A stretch of DNA of 64,000 nucleotides from Lampris incognitus (Eukaryota > Chordata > Actinopteri > Lampriformes > Lampridae), in assembly GCF_029633865.1 (NCBI RefSeq), contig NC_079211.1, positions 7,780,415 to 7,844,414 of the forward strand, in the 5' to 3' direction. Of the stretch, positions 35,576 to 46,690 are shown in pieces (the first letter of the stretch is position 1; each line of letters starts with the position of its first letter). The position numbers were made by a program, and so were the translations under genes. The notes beneath the pieces are model-generated. The model had not been told where the DNA came from and did not search any database. It saw only the letters and a program-made list of their open reading frames with translations.

Positions 35576-36077
35576 AGATGTGGACAGGTCATGCTACAGA
35601 CAGCAGGGAAGGCTCGAAACAGGGCGTGGCATATCCGGCGACCAAGAGTCAGCATGTGTGTGACGATCCGACAAAGCGCCGGGGCAACCAGGAGGTACAT
35701 AGCGTAACACTGGGGAGCCAATCAGGGAGATTGGGCACAGGTGAACAGGGCAGGAAGAGAAAAGCCAAACAGGTCAGTAAAGCAGGGGCAATCAGGTGAA
35801 TGGGGCAATCAGGGTTACTCAGGCAAATGGGGCGAGCAGAAACACCAATCAGCGGATGGGGAACAGGGGAGCCTTGATGGCCCAGACCACACAACCAGGT
35901 CAAGAAGTTTTGGTTGAAACGTAACTTTGCTGCCGTAAGAGCCCGTTGATGAAATTTAGACAGCTGTGTGGTAACTTATATGTGTGGTTTCATTATAATT
36001 ACATTGTAATATAAATTATAGGCCTCCCATTTTTCCAAAAATATTCTGCGGTATAATGTACCATAAGGATTCTGGAG
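35576..36077. other. nudt6 intron 2, no gene recognised
   Basis: A purine-rich segment with repeated GGGGCAATCAGG-like words. Origin unknown. Confidence 0.35.
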
Positions 36078-36330
36078 CTTCGGGGGGAGCGGGAGGGGGG
36101 GGGTGTGTGATCCTCCCACGTGCTACGTCCCCCTGGTGAAACTCCTCACTGTCAGGTGAAAAGAAACAGCTGGCGACCCCACGTGTATCGGAGGAGGCAC
36201 GTGGTAGTCCGCAGCCCTCCCGGGATCGGCAGAGGGGGGTGGAGCAGCGACCGGGACGACCCGGAAGAGTGGGGTAATTGGCCCAATACAGTTGGGGAGA
36301 AAAAATGGGGGTGGGGGGGGAAGCAATCTA
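36078..36330 (+). mobile_element. SINE-A copy 11, 5'-truncated
   Basis: Lacks the tRNA-like head and starts in the G-rich part of the body. The 3' end is typical. Confidence 0.85.
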
Positions 36331-37884
36331 CAGCGAGGGCAAACACACATAACCGCCGGCGTAGCTTTTCCGCATTGGAGAGTGCTGAAAGAAGAGAAGT
36401 TATTACTCTCACGGCCAGAAGGGGCAGTCAAACCTTCCGCGCCCGCAGGTTTAAATGCGGAGTTAGTTGTGCATAAAGTTTGACGTCTCACTGTTTGTGG
36501 AGAGAGAAGTTATTTGTTCTCCTGTGCAACATGTATGAATAACAATGAGTTTTACACGAGAGCCAGACGAGCAGCAGGTAGGACGAGAGTAAGTTCGGTG
36601 CAGGGACAGATCAGACAGGAACGTGTCTTGACTTGGTCTTTAATACGGACCTGTTTTCACCCTTAGACTCAACAATCTTGGTCGGGGAAGGAAATACTTC
36701 TGGCAACAACAGAGGCATTTTTTGGACCCGTTGCTCTGGACATGTTCTGACATGTTTCCAGTGTACCCACCATGAAGGGGAGGGTTGACCTGGACAACAA
36801 ACCGCCCTCTAGTGGACGGTGACGACCCTAACAGAGTTTATGCAAACTTTCTAGCTTCATTACGTATCACTCCCCCAACCCCCCCCCCCCACACACACAC
36901 ACACAGCCACCATCCCAACGCCTCTCTCTATGACAGCTGCTCCTCTTTCAGCAACCAGAGGCAGTTGTAACACTACATGCAGCTAGTTGGTGAATTTATA
37001 TATTATATTATATTTATCAACAAAACAGCCCAATTTAGATGGACCATGCCCGCATCTGAGAGTTAAAAAATGCCAGAACCCGGGGAGAATGTTGGGATGG
37101 GCTACAGGTGTCGAACCACGGCCCGCAGCTTTTTCTTTTCCTTTGATAATCGCGCAGTCGACTGAACAATATAAAAATGTGTAACTTTGGTCTGTCTCGA
37201 TAACTGTATCCTCTCTCTCTCCCTCCCTCTCTCTCTCTTTCAATAGGTCTCTCACTCAAATACTCTTCTCCTCAACAGAAGAATTTGATTTTTTTTTATA
37301 TATATATATGTATATATATAGGAGAAGGTGGAAGGGCATGGCTGGGGGGTTGTGACTCATATCGCATCACACAGCCAAGCCCACGACGATCCACGGTTGT
37401 AATAATGCAATTCAGTTCTCTTCAAATTTATTTCTGATTTTTCCCCTTTTCTCCCAATTTAGTGGCCGACCGCTCCCTATTCTTAGTTCAGACACCCACC
37501 CGGCCGGCAGTCTCGAAGGAGACGCCTCGCCACTTTCGTGACAAGGTGAATCCGGGCCGAACCACTGCAATTTCATTAACTCAATGTGCAGGTACGTATG
37601 TAAATGAAGAGAGGGCTGCAGTTTCACCAATATGGTGTGGGGGGGGGTGCAAATGGCATTGTAAACATATGGCAGTAGTGCAAAAATAAAGTCATTTAAG
37701 TGCTGTAACGTGGGGAGGAGGGGGCGGGCGGGGGGGGGGTCAGGCTGTGAATGTTGGTAGCTGAGAGAACATGGAAGAGAGTGTTATTATTAGAACGCAG
37801 TTACAACCACGGAGCGGCCATCAGCTGACATTAATTTCTTTGTGTACAGATTGTATAGATTATGCCAAAATGGCAAGATATGGA
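36331..37884. other. nudt6 intron 2, no gene recognised
   Basis: Holds simple repeats only (CA near 36890, CT near 37210, TA near 37300). No exon recognised. Confidence 0.4.
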
Positions 37885-38142
37885 CTGCATTTATACAGCA
37901 CCTTTCTAGTCTACCGACCACTCACAGCGTATGCCTCACATTCACCCACGCACACACACTTTCATACACTGATGGGGGAGGCTGCCATGCAAGGCGCCAA
38001 CCTGCTCATCAGGAGCAGTTCGAGGTTCGTCGTCTTGCTCAAGGACACTTCAACCCGCTCTCTGGAGGAGCCGGGGATCGAACCAGGAACCTTCCAATTA
38101 CTAGAAGACCTGCTCTACCCCCTGAGCCATGCCGCTCATAAT
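37885..38142 (-). mobile_element. SINE-C, tRNA-derived with L2-like tail
   Basis: In reverse complement it starts with a tRNA-like head (A box region TGGCTCAGGGGGTAGAGC, B box GGTTCGATCCC). It ends in a segment (GGTCGGTAGACTAGAAAGG, TATAAATGCAGTCC) like the 3' end of fish L2 elements. Only one copy was seen. Confidence 0.8.
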
Positions 38143-39007
38143 ATAAGCACCAGGGTCAATGTCTCTGACTTGGATGTGTCCAAATACATCAGTATTCAGT
38201 AAAAATAAGTTGTGTTAAATGGGGTCAACACTTCCACATCTTTTAAACCAGAACAAGTATTTGGTGAAATATTCCCACATACTGGGTCTGGACCACTGTA
38301 TTATAGCAAGGAATGGAGCTTGACTTTTTCGGTTTATTCCTTTTGTTTGGTCTGTAACCTGTTACTGCCACACCGGTGCATGTTTTCAGCTCACAATCAC
38401 AAGTAATACAGTAATACTAGAGTCAAGCTTAGATTTAACCCCGACTATCATGAGTAACATCCATACAATAGACTAACCTGTATTACTAAGACTATGGACT
38501 AACCTGGTGCAGCTGTTTTGGTCGGTATATTATTGTCGCCTGGTTGCTGTTACAATATTAAGACATGGGCTGATATGCTGACTTTTCTACAGAGAATTTG
38601 TTTAAGCCATGTGTCACCCAATGGCTGCAAAGCTTCAAAACTGTTAGTTACTGTACACGTTCCAGTAGAATACTCAATACTCACATGAGGTCGGGGTCTG
38701 GTTGTTACCAACAAGAAAAACATATTTATCAAAAATGATGGTGTCAGCAATAAAAAAAAATTCCACTATGACAAAAAAAGGGACTGTTAAGGGGAACCCT
38801 CAAGCACTGGTATTGATAAGAGGTCACGGTATCAATACCAATATCAATAAATCCCTAATGATACCCAAACCTATATAAGAGTAAAGGAAGAAGAAATTGA
38901 ATGGGAGCTGGGCATATGAGTGAAAGAGATGAGTTTCAAGGTGAGCAAAGGAAAATACAAAGTGCCGCTTGTCTCCCTGGATTATAGTTTTGGGGTTTTT
39001 TTGTTCT
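38143..39007. other. nudt6 intron 2, no gene recognised
   Basis: AT-rich. No exon or repeat recognised. Confidence 0.4.
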
Positions 39008-40315
39008 TCATTCATTCATCATCAGCTGCTTCTCCGGGGTCGGGTTGTGGCAGCAGCAAGGTAAGTAGGGCACTCCAGACGTCCCTCTCCCAAGCAACGC
39101 CCTCCAGCTCTTCCAGGGGGATCCCAAGACCAGACTGGACATGTAGTCCCTCCCGCAAGTTCTGGGTCTACCCCAGGGTCTCCTCCCAGTTGGACGTGCC
39201 TGGAAAACCTCCAAAGAAAGGCGCCCAGAAAGTATCCTAATCAGATGTCCGAGCCATCTCAACTGGCTCCTTTTGACGTGAAGGAGCAGCGGCTCTACTC
39301 CGAGCTCCCTCCGGATGTCCGAGCTCCTCCCCCCATCTCTAAGGTTGAACCCAGACACCCTACAGAGGAAACTCATTTCAGCTGCTTGTATCGGCGATCT
39401 CACCCTTTCAGTCACTACCCAAAGCTCATGACCATAGCTGAGGGTTGGAGCAAAGATTGACTGGTAAATTGAGAGCTTTGCCTTCCGGCTCAGCTCCCTC
39501 TTCACCACAATGGTTCGGTACAACGTCCGCATTACTGCTGATGCTGCACCAATCCACCTGTCAATCACTCACTCCCTCCTACCCTCACTTGTGAACAAGA
39601 CCCCGAGATACTTGAACTCCTTCACTTGAGGCAACAACTCATCCCCAACGCAGAGGGCGCAATCCACCATTTTCCGGTAGAGAACCATGGCCTCAGGCTT
39701 GGAGGTCTTGGAGGAGACTTGGAGGTGACTGGCGGGTGTGCTCCAATTATCGGGGCATCACACTGCTCAGCCTCCCTGGGAAAGTCTACTCTAGGGCGTT
39801 GGAAAGGAGGCTCCGGTTGATTGTCGAACCTTGGATCCAGGAGGAACAATGCAGATTCTGTCCTGGCCGTGGAACAATGGTTCAACCCCTCACCCTTGTG
39901 GAAGTGCTGAGGGATACATGGGAGTTTGACCAGCCAGTCTACATGTGTTTTGTGGACTTGGAGAAGGCTTACAACCGTGTACCCTGGGGTATTCTGTTGG
40001 GGCTACTGCGGGAGTATGGGGTACCGGGGCAGTAGCTACAAGCCACCCGGTCCTTGTATAACCTGTGTCCATATTCTCAGCACAAAGTCAAACATGTTTT
40101 CGGTGGGTGTTGGATTCCGCCAAGGTTGTCCCTTGTCTCCGATACTGTTTGTGATATTCATGGACAATGGACAGGATCTCAAGGTGCAGCCAAGGTGAGG
40201 AGTGTTTCCATTTTGGGAACCTCAGAATTGCATCTCTGCTCTTTGCAGATGATGTGATTTTGTTCGCTTCACCAGAATGTGACCTCCAGCGCGCACAGGG
40301 GCGGTTTGCAGCCGA
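39008..40315 (-). mobile_element. LINE type A copy with inverted 5' segment
   Basis: The 3' part (39008-39715, minus) matches the C-terminal RT region of the LINE at 12162-13322 and ends in a short ATTC/ATC repeat. The adjoining part (about 39735-40315) is in plus orientation and encodes the preceding RT region: VDLEKAYNRVPW, VGFRQGCPLSPILFVIF, FADDVILFASPE. The two halves are adjacent in the parent element but point opposite ways here. This is the pattern expected of twin priming during LINE insertion. Confidence 0.85.
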
Positions 40316-40860
40316 GGGTCCCACGGCACAAACCAAGCAATATAGTGTACACTATTAAATACCGGAGGGAGGACTGCTGTGACTTGTACATTGGGGGAAC
40401 CAAGCAGATGCTGTCCAGGAGGATGGCACAAAACAGGAGAGCTAATGCATAAGGCCAGGACTCCGCAGTCTACATCCATCTACAGGCAAGTGGCCACTCT
40501 TTCAAGGATGAGGATGTGCACATCCTTGATTGGGAGGAACGCTGGTTTGAACAGGGAGTCAAAGAGGCCATCTATGTTAAGAGGGAACGACCATCCCTGA
40601 GCCGGGGGGTGGGGCTAGGAGTACATCTGTCACCGTCTTACAATGCTGCGATTGCAACCATTCCTAAATCCTCTGTGAACAGTACACATGGCCATTGAAA
40701 CTCTAGTTAACTGTCACGGCAATTTGCATATGAAACTGATGTTTTCGGTCATTACGCCACTGTATTGTTTATAAGGGTGGGGATATCGGCAGGTGAGTGA
40801 TGTAACGTTTCTCTCGGTAAACATCGTGTCCAGATGAACCGATTCAACTTTCTGTGACGG
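40316..40860 (+). mobile_element. Penelope-like element, GIY-YIG endonuclease part and 3' end
   Basis: In shifting plus frames it encodes DLYIGGTKQML (GIY-YIG type), HSFKDEDVHILDWEERWFEQ and SLSRGVGLGVHLSPSYNAA, the usual C-terminus of Penelope-like elements. The non-coding 3' end matches 10310-10433. It abuts the LINE directly. Confidence 0.8.
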
Positions 40861-41818
40861 GGGAAAAAAAAAGCTTCTACTATGCAGCGCTCAAGCTAAA
40901 AACATCTACCTAAAACGTTTTGCCTGTTCGGCTGTGGATATGCAGCCTCCTAGACGGCCCCTCTTATGAATGTGACCAAGTCTGACGTGAAAAACAGAGA
41001 TCAGATGATTATAACTTCAAAGCCCTTATTAAAAGACTTCATATGCGTGTAACCGTTGTGGTTTTCAGGACATAAATTGAATCAAGGTGAATGGCTGCTC
41101 TGCTGATTGACTTTAATTCATATAACGCGGTAAGAAAACATAGCTCAGCCATGGGAGATGTTTTACGTTCGCTACTGAGATGATTTCCAGCTGTGACTGT
41201 GATTAACCCTACTCTTGACATCGTATTTTTATAGCACAGTTTTAACATTGGAGACTATGGCACTTCCACGATGCGGTGAGGTGAGTAAGGCGGATTATTT
41301 CTGGTTCATCCAGCGTTCCTCCAGTTCTCCCGCCCTGCGATCAGCGGTGACTGATTTGCTGGCTTGCGAAATACGGTCCACTTCTCAACACTCATAACCG
41401 AATACATCAGGTTTTGGTTTTGACACTCGCTGCCCGATCTGACTCAACCGGAGAGCAGCGTTGCTCGAGCGAGCTAGAGAATGAACGAAGAGAGGGAACG
41501 GCAACAGTGAGAACAAACGTTTGTCGAAGGTTTTGAATCACCGCAACCACGAGAAGTTCTTCATCATACACTCGGAAGTGTGCACAAAAAAAAATAATCT
41601 TGGGCTGATTGGTCTGCGAGATTAGCTGTGGACAGATACCCCCCCCCCCACACCCACACCCACACCCACACCCACAACCAAACACATAATCCCCTCCTGG
41701 CTATTGCCTGGTGGGGATGAAAACAAACACACCGTCATCTATACTTCCTTTTTGAAACGCCAGCAAAAACGTTAATAAAAGCCACCCCGTCAAATAAAGT
41801 GTCATCGTGACCCTGTAC
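40861..41818. other. nudt6 intron 2 end, no gene recognised
   Basis: A C tract and a CACACC repeat at about 41640-41682. No exon recognised. Confidence 0.4.
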
Positions 41819-42022
41819 CTGCCACGCCGATCTGATGAGTTGCAAATCCCGGTAGCCTGCTCTGTCCTTGACCTAGCCAGAGGGCCAGCACGGCCTGGTT
41901 CGGCTTGGCGTGGTGGAAGGAGAATCCATGGGCAGAGGCGGCAGCAGCACATCGACTCAGAGAGATGGGCACGTGGAGCCACACGGCCATTTTCCCCTCC
42001 ACTTTCCACTGGGACAACGACT
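41819..42022 (-). CDS. nudt6: nudt6 coding exon 2
   Basis: 204 nt. Acceptor CTCCACAG, donor GCAG|GTACAG. Encodes SLSQWKVEGKMAVWLHVPIS through FSFHHAKPNQAVLALWLGQG and LPGFATHQIGVA, the conserved N-terminal (pre-Nudix) domain of NUDT6. Confidence 0.96.
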
Positions 42023-42344
42023 CTGTGGAGAAGGGAATGCACGGAGGAAGTCTAAAAAAACACAAGGATCTGTTTTTGTCTATCCACCAAAAAGGAGGGT
42101 AGGTCATTTGCTCTTACCTTTACTAATTTAATCTTTTTTTGAGACGGTTAAGACACTCATGGCCCTTCACGAGTATAAATCTGGACCACATGTATGCTAA
42201 GACTGAAAATGACTGCAAAAAACTCACAATTCATCCTCAACTGGACCAGTAATCGCTTGAAAACCTTCACAGTAGGTGAGGCTTGATTGAGTAAGAAACG
42301 GCTGAGGGCACGCCGACCATTTTTGAGCATGTAACCTTTTTGGA

Positions 42345-42785
42345 TCTTTCCCCCTTTTGCTCCACAATTGTTCTTGGCCAATTACCCCACTCCTCCGAGC
42401 CGTCCTGGTCTCTGCTCCACCCCCTCTGCTGATCCGGGGAGGGCTGCAGACTACCACATGCCTCCTCCCATACATGTGGAGTTGCCAGCCGCTTCTTTTC
42501 ACCTGACAGTGAGGAGTTTCACCAGGGGGACGTAGCGCGTGGGAAGATCCCGCTATTCCCCCCAGTTCCCCCTCCCCTCCCCCCTGAACAGGCGTCCTGA
42601 CTGACCACAGGAGGTGCTAGTACAATGACCAGGACACATACCCACATCCAGCTTCCCACCCACAGACACGGCCAATTGTGTCTGTAGGGACGCCCGACCA
42701 AGCCGGAGGCAACACGGGGATTCAAACCAGCGATCCCCGTGTTGGTAGGCAACGGAATAGACCGCCACGCCACCCGGACGCCCCC
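42345..42785 (-). mobile_element. SINE-A copy 12
   Basis: Near-full-length minus copy in nudt6 intron 1. Confidence 0.9.
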
Positions 42786-43116
42786 TTAACCTCCTTTACT
42801 TCTAACATGTGACACCTACAGAGCCCAGCTATGCATACTTTAAATCCGCTCTTGTGAGCAGGTCTGCAACAAATAAGTTGTTATGAAAACGATGAACAAA
42901 GACTCCTGGTTTGAATATTAGAGAATATTGTAGGCTTTTATTCTAAAGCCTTTATTGTTCACACCAGGTGGCCAAATATGGACCCCAACCCTAAACCTGC
43001 AGTGCATATTAATTTGCGATCTGGCCGTGGCGTTACAACTGGTAGACTATGTCGCAAATCTACTACTTCATACAGTACTACTATAATGTGATTCCTGTGT
43101 AGAAAATGTACTGCTA

Positions 43117-43485
43117 TGGGGCGTCCGGGTAGCGTAGCGGCCTCCGGCTTGGTCGGGCGTCCCCACAGATACAGTTGGCTGCGGGTGGGAAGCCGGATGC
43201 GGGTATGTGTCCTGGTCGCTGCACTAGCGCCTCCTCTGGTCGGTCGGGGCGCCTGTTCGGGGGGGGGGGACTGGGAGGAGTAGCGTGCTCCTCCTAGCGC
43301 TACATCACCCTGGTGAAACTCCTCACTGTCAGGTGAAAAGAAGCGGCTGGCGACTCCACATGTACCGGAGGAGGCATGTGGTGGTCTGCAGCCCTCCCCG
43401 GACCGGCAGAGGGGGTGGAGCAGCGACCTGGACAGCGGAAGAGTGGGGTAATTGGCCGGATACAATTGGGGAGAAGACAAAAAGA
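43117..43485 (+). mobile_element. SINE-A copy 13, internal promoter deleted
   Basis: The A-box region (GTCCGGGTAGCGTAGCGG) is joined directly to the body (CCTCCGGCTTGG). About 70 bp including the B box are missing. Confidence 0.9.
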
Positions 43486-43515
43486 AAGAAACTGCGCTGC
43501 TACTACTTCATAGAG

Positions 43516-44688
43516 CAGTGTTTCTCAACCGGGGGTCCGCGGACCCCTAGTGGTCCGTGGTGTAATTGCAAGGGGTCCGTGAAAAAAAAATCTTTAAAAA
43601 AAAGATCCTATGACATTTATAGAAATAGGATTGTTTTACTCAAATGTGACTGAGACCTTTATCTACCTAAACTATAAAGGGTAACATGACTTTTTTATCT
43701 AATCACATCTGTTTCATAAGTGTCATTTATTGTATTTTAATAAGAGATCTCGCTCCCGTTTGCACTGTTAAAAGTTACTGCATAAACATTCTGTTGTTAC
43801 ATATATCCGAAAGTTACTGAATACATATTCTGTGTTGTTACATATATCTGAAAGTTACTGAATAAATATTCTGTTTAGTTACATATATCTGAAAGTTACT
43901 GAATACATATTCTGTTTAGTTACATATATCTGAAAGTTACTGAATACATATTCTGTTTTGTTACATATATCTGAGTTACTGAATACATATTCTGTTTTGT
44001 TACATATATCTGAAAGTTACTGAATACATATTCTGTTTCGTTACATATATCTGAAAGTTACTGAATACATATTCTGTTTTGTTACATATATCTGAAAGTT
44101 ACTGAATACATATTCTGTTTAGTTACATATATCTGAAAGTTACTGAATACATATTCTGTTTTTACATATATCTGAAAGTTACTGAATACATATTCTGTTT
44201 AGTTACATATATCTGAAAGTTACTGAATACATATTCTGTTTTGTTACATATATCTGAAAGTTACTGAATACATATTCTGTTTTGTTACATATATCTGAAA
44301 GTTACTGAATACATATTCTGTTTTGTTACATATATCTGAAAGTTACTGAATACATAGTCTGTTTTGTTACATATATCTGAAAGTTACTGAATACATATTC
44401 TGTTTCGTTACATATATCTGAAAGTTACTGAATACATATTCTGTTTTGTTAACTATATCTGAAAGTTACTGCATAAGAATTCTGTTTTGTTAACTATATC
44501 TAAGTTACAACTGAAAGCTCTTATTTTTGCCCCAAAGAGTGAATAAATGCTATAATGCAATTTAAAATGCAGTTTCTACTGTTTCTACAAATTGCAACCC
44601 CCCTCCCCCAAGATCAGGTGGAGGGGTCCTCAGGGTAGATCAAAAATACGCAGGGGGTCCAGGACCCCAAAAAGGTTGAGAACCATTG
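43516..44688. mobile_element. Non-autonomous hAT element with 41-bp satellite (copy 1)
   Basis: Flanks TCATAGAG (43508-43515) and TCATAGAA (44689-44696) form an 8-bp target-site duplication with one difference. Ends CAGTGTTTCTCAACC and CAATGGTTCTCAACC are inverted repeats of hAT type. Inside, about 17 copies of a 41-bp unit (GTTACTGAATACATATTC...) run from about 43775 to 44510. No coding capacity. In opposite orientation to the copy at 53607. Confidence 0.93.
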
Positions 44689-44696
44689 TCATAGAA

Positions 44697-44932
44697 TACG
44701 TGCACTGCTGTAATATGACCATCATGGAGAAAATAAACTATACGATGATGTGATATCATGTAGCAAATGTACCACCATGCTTTCACATATAACATTGTTA
44801 CTATGTATCGCCCAGATAAGAGAGACTGCCGCGTGAGTGAAAACGAATTCGGCCCGCAGCAGTGCCGGTACAGATTCTGGCGAGTTCTGGCCGGGAACCC
44901 AAACTCCGTGCATGTGTTCCGTGTGCGCAAAC
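44697..44932. other. nudt6 intron 1 start
   Basis: Short unique-looking sequence before exon 1; nothing recognised. Confidence 0.4.
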
Positions 44933-45179
44933 CTTGCAGCAAATCGCCGAACACGCTCTCGCTGATGTCCGACGGTAAACCGACGTCCGCGAGGTTCACC
45001 GTCACTCCGCCGAACTTGTCCACTTTACCGGGCAGAGACAGTTCCCCCGGCGCGCGACGCCCGCCGCCGGCGCTCCGTGCGTTGTCGCGCGCCGGCGGCG
45101 CAGCGCGTGCGAGGCGACGGGCGCCGCCGCAAAGTCTGCCGCACATCGCAGGTAGCCGTTTTAAACCGGAAGCGACCAT
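44933..45179 (-). CDS. nudt6: nudt6 coding exon 1
   Basis: 247 nt. ATG at 45179-45177, donor CTGCAAG|GTTTGC. Encodes residues 1-82. The first 45 or so are rich in Arg/Ala/Gly (LCGGARRLARAAPPARD), possibly a mitochondrial-type leader. Then comes VDKFGGVTVNLADVGL, which aligns with the start of the human pre-Nudix domain. A second in-frame ATG 11 codons later is an alternative start. Confidence 0.93.
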
Positions 45180-45568
45180 GCTCCGCGTCTCAAGGCCGGC
45201 TCACATGCACAGAATGGCCGGGCTACGTCAAAGTCCCCTCTTCCAAAGTCGCACAAATACCGTAATATTCTGCTTGCGGCTCGACAGCTTTCGTGCCTCC
45301 GCGGGCTGCGCTTCGTATGCGAGACAGCCCGCGAGCTTCGCTGACTATACGTCACTGATATCAAAAATAGGAAAGCCCGTCGATTGTCTTCGGCTCGGGC
45401 GTCACACGCGCGCGCGCGCGCGCGCGACAGTTTTCGACGAGGCGCATAAACGCGGTCAATTACGGTATTGGGGGCGGAGCTAAACGCCGATACGGAAATT
45501 GGCCGCGGCTGCGGCGCATGTTTACAGCGTTGGAGACGTTCACGTGCGAAAGGCTGTTCGTGTTCAAC
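45180..45568. promoter_or_regulatory. Bidirectional promoter region of nudt6 and afg2a
   Basis: 389 bp between the two divergent start codons. It is GC- and CpG-rich, with no TATA box evident. Visible motifs are CCGGAAG (ETS-type core) at 45166-45172 at the nudt6 start, an ATTGG (inverted CCAAT) beside GGGGGCGGAGC (GC box) near 45466-45480, a second ATTGG near 45498, and (CG)10 at 45407-45426. The human NUDT6 and SPATA5 genes are also divergent. Transcription starts are not determinable. Confidence 0.75.
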
Positions 45569-45719
45569 ATGTCGTCGAAGAAAAATAAAAGCAGATCGAA
45601 AAGAGCGGACGAGGGGGGCGCTCCAAGCGGGTTAGACGACGGGTGGAGCGGTTCCGCCACCGACGGAGGAAACCCGAAGAGTCCCAACTCGTTCTCTGTC
45701 ATCGATTTCATTGAGAAAG
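45569..45719 (+). CDS. afg2a: afg2a coding exon 1
   Basis: Encodes MSSKKNKSRSKRADEGG through NSFSVIDFIEK. Donor AAAG|GTAAGT, phase 1. An in-frame upstream ATG at 45518 would add 17 residues, but the MSSKKN start agrees with the human protein. The frame stays open through the donor to 46018, so intron retention would append a tract of RWRYAL repeats from a LINE. Confidence 0.92.
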
Positions 45720-45782
45720 GTAAGTCTTCATGCAGACACGCCGACTTTAGAGCCGACTTCCATCATCAGCTTGTTGTCGTTG

Positions 45783-46690
45783 TGACCTGCAGCGAGAGTA
45801 GGGTGCAGGTGGAGGAGAGCCTGGAGAGGTGGAGGTATGCGCTGGAGAGGTGGAGGTATGCGCTGCAGAGGTGGAGGTATGCGCTGGAGAGGTGGAGGTA
45901 TGCGCTGGAGAGGTGGAGGTATGCGTTGCAGAGGTGGAGGTATGCGCTGGAGAGGTGGAGGTATGCGCTGCAGAGGTGGAGGTATGCGCTGGAGAGGTGG
46001 AGGTATGAAAGCCAGTAGGAGCAAGACGGAATACATGTGCGTGAATGAGAGGGAGGACAGTGGAACGATGAGGATGCAAGCAGATGTGACGAAGGCGTCT
46101 GAGTATAAATACTTGGGGTCAACTGTCCAAAGTAACGGGGGGTGCGGGAGAGAGGTGAAGAAGAGGGTGCAGGCAGGGTGGAGTGGGTGGAGAAGAGTGT
46201 CAGGAGTGATTGTGACAGAAGGGTACCAGCAAGAGTTAAAGGGAAGGTTTACAAGATGGTTGTGAGACCAGCTATGTTGTATGGTTTGGAGACAGTGGCA
46301 CTGATGAAAAGACAGGAGGTGGAGCTGGAGGTGGCAGAGGTGAAGATGCTAAGATTTCCACTGGGAGTGACGAAGAAGGACAGGATTAGGAATGAGTATA
46401 TTAGAGGGACAGCTCAGGTTGGACGGTTTGGAGACAAAGCAGGAGAGACAAGATTGAGACGGTTTGGACATGTGTGGAGGAGAGATGCTGGGTATATTGG
46501 GAGAAGGATGCTGAATATGGAGCTGCCAGGGAAGAGGAGAAGAGGAAGGCCAAAGAGGAGGTTTATGGATGTGGTGAGGGAAGACAAGCAGGTGGCTGGT
46601 GTGACAGAGGAAGATGCAGAGGACAGGAAGAGATGGAAACGGATGAGCCGCTGTGGCGACCCCTAACGGAAGCAGCCGAAAGTAGTAGTA
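45783..46690 (+). mobile_element. LINE type C, 3' RT fragment with internal 21-bp expansion
   Basis: Encodes the C-terminal RT region in two frames (KYLGSTVQSNGGCGREVKK, VYKMVVRPAMLYGLETVAL, LRRFGHVWRRDAGYIGRRML, RPKRRFMDVVRED). The 3' end TGGCGACCCCTAACGG...AGTAGTAGTAG is common to all type C copies. It sits immediately inside afg2a intron 1. Its clade is uncertain; the trinucleotide tail suggests an RTE-like element. Confidence 0.85.
45821..46007. repeat. 21-bp tandem repeat, 9 copies, within the LINE
   Basis: The unit is CTGGAGAGGTGGAGGTATGC plus G, with CTGCAGAGG variants. The related LINE copy near 48810 has the unit once, so it expanded after or during insertion. Confidence 0.95.

Larger units (their letters stand above)
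15359..45179 (-). other. nudt6: nudt6 gene, complete coding span (5 coding exons)
   Basis: NUDT6 (Nudix hydrolase 6, FGF2 antisense gene) carries an N-terminal pre-Nudix domain and a C-terminal Nudix hydrolase fold; its physiological substrate is not settled. Coding exons are 45179-44933, 42022-41819, 28772-28717, 17215-17161 and 15741-15359. All junctions are GT-AG and in phase. The total is 945 nt, 314 residues, close to the 316 of human NUDT6. The Nudix box (residues about 179-201, G-x5-E-x7-REVYEETGI) spans exons 4 and 5 and matches the consensus fully, including the metal-binding glutamates, so the enzyme is probably active. Introns of 2.9, 13.0, 11.5 and 1.4 kb are mostly transposons. 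It shares a promoter region with afg2a and converges on fgf2. Confidence 0.95.

Noticed and set aside
43775-44510. Regular 41-bp repeats as a CRISPR-like array
   Set aside because: There are no unique spacers. The repeats are direct head-to-tail units inside a hAT transposon in a vertebrate genome.
45518-46018. Single-exon gene of 166 codons covering afg2a exon 1 and the RWRYAL repeats
   Set aside because: It is exon 1 of afg2a reading through a good donor (AAAG|GTAAGT) into a LINE fragment.
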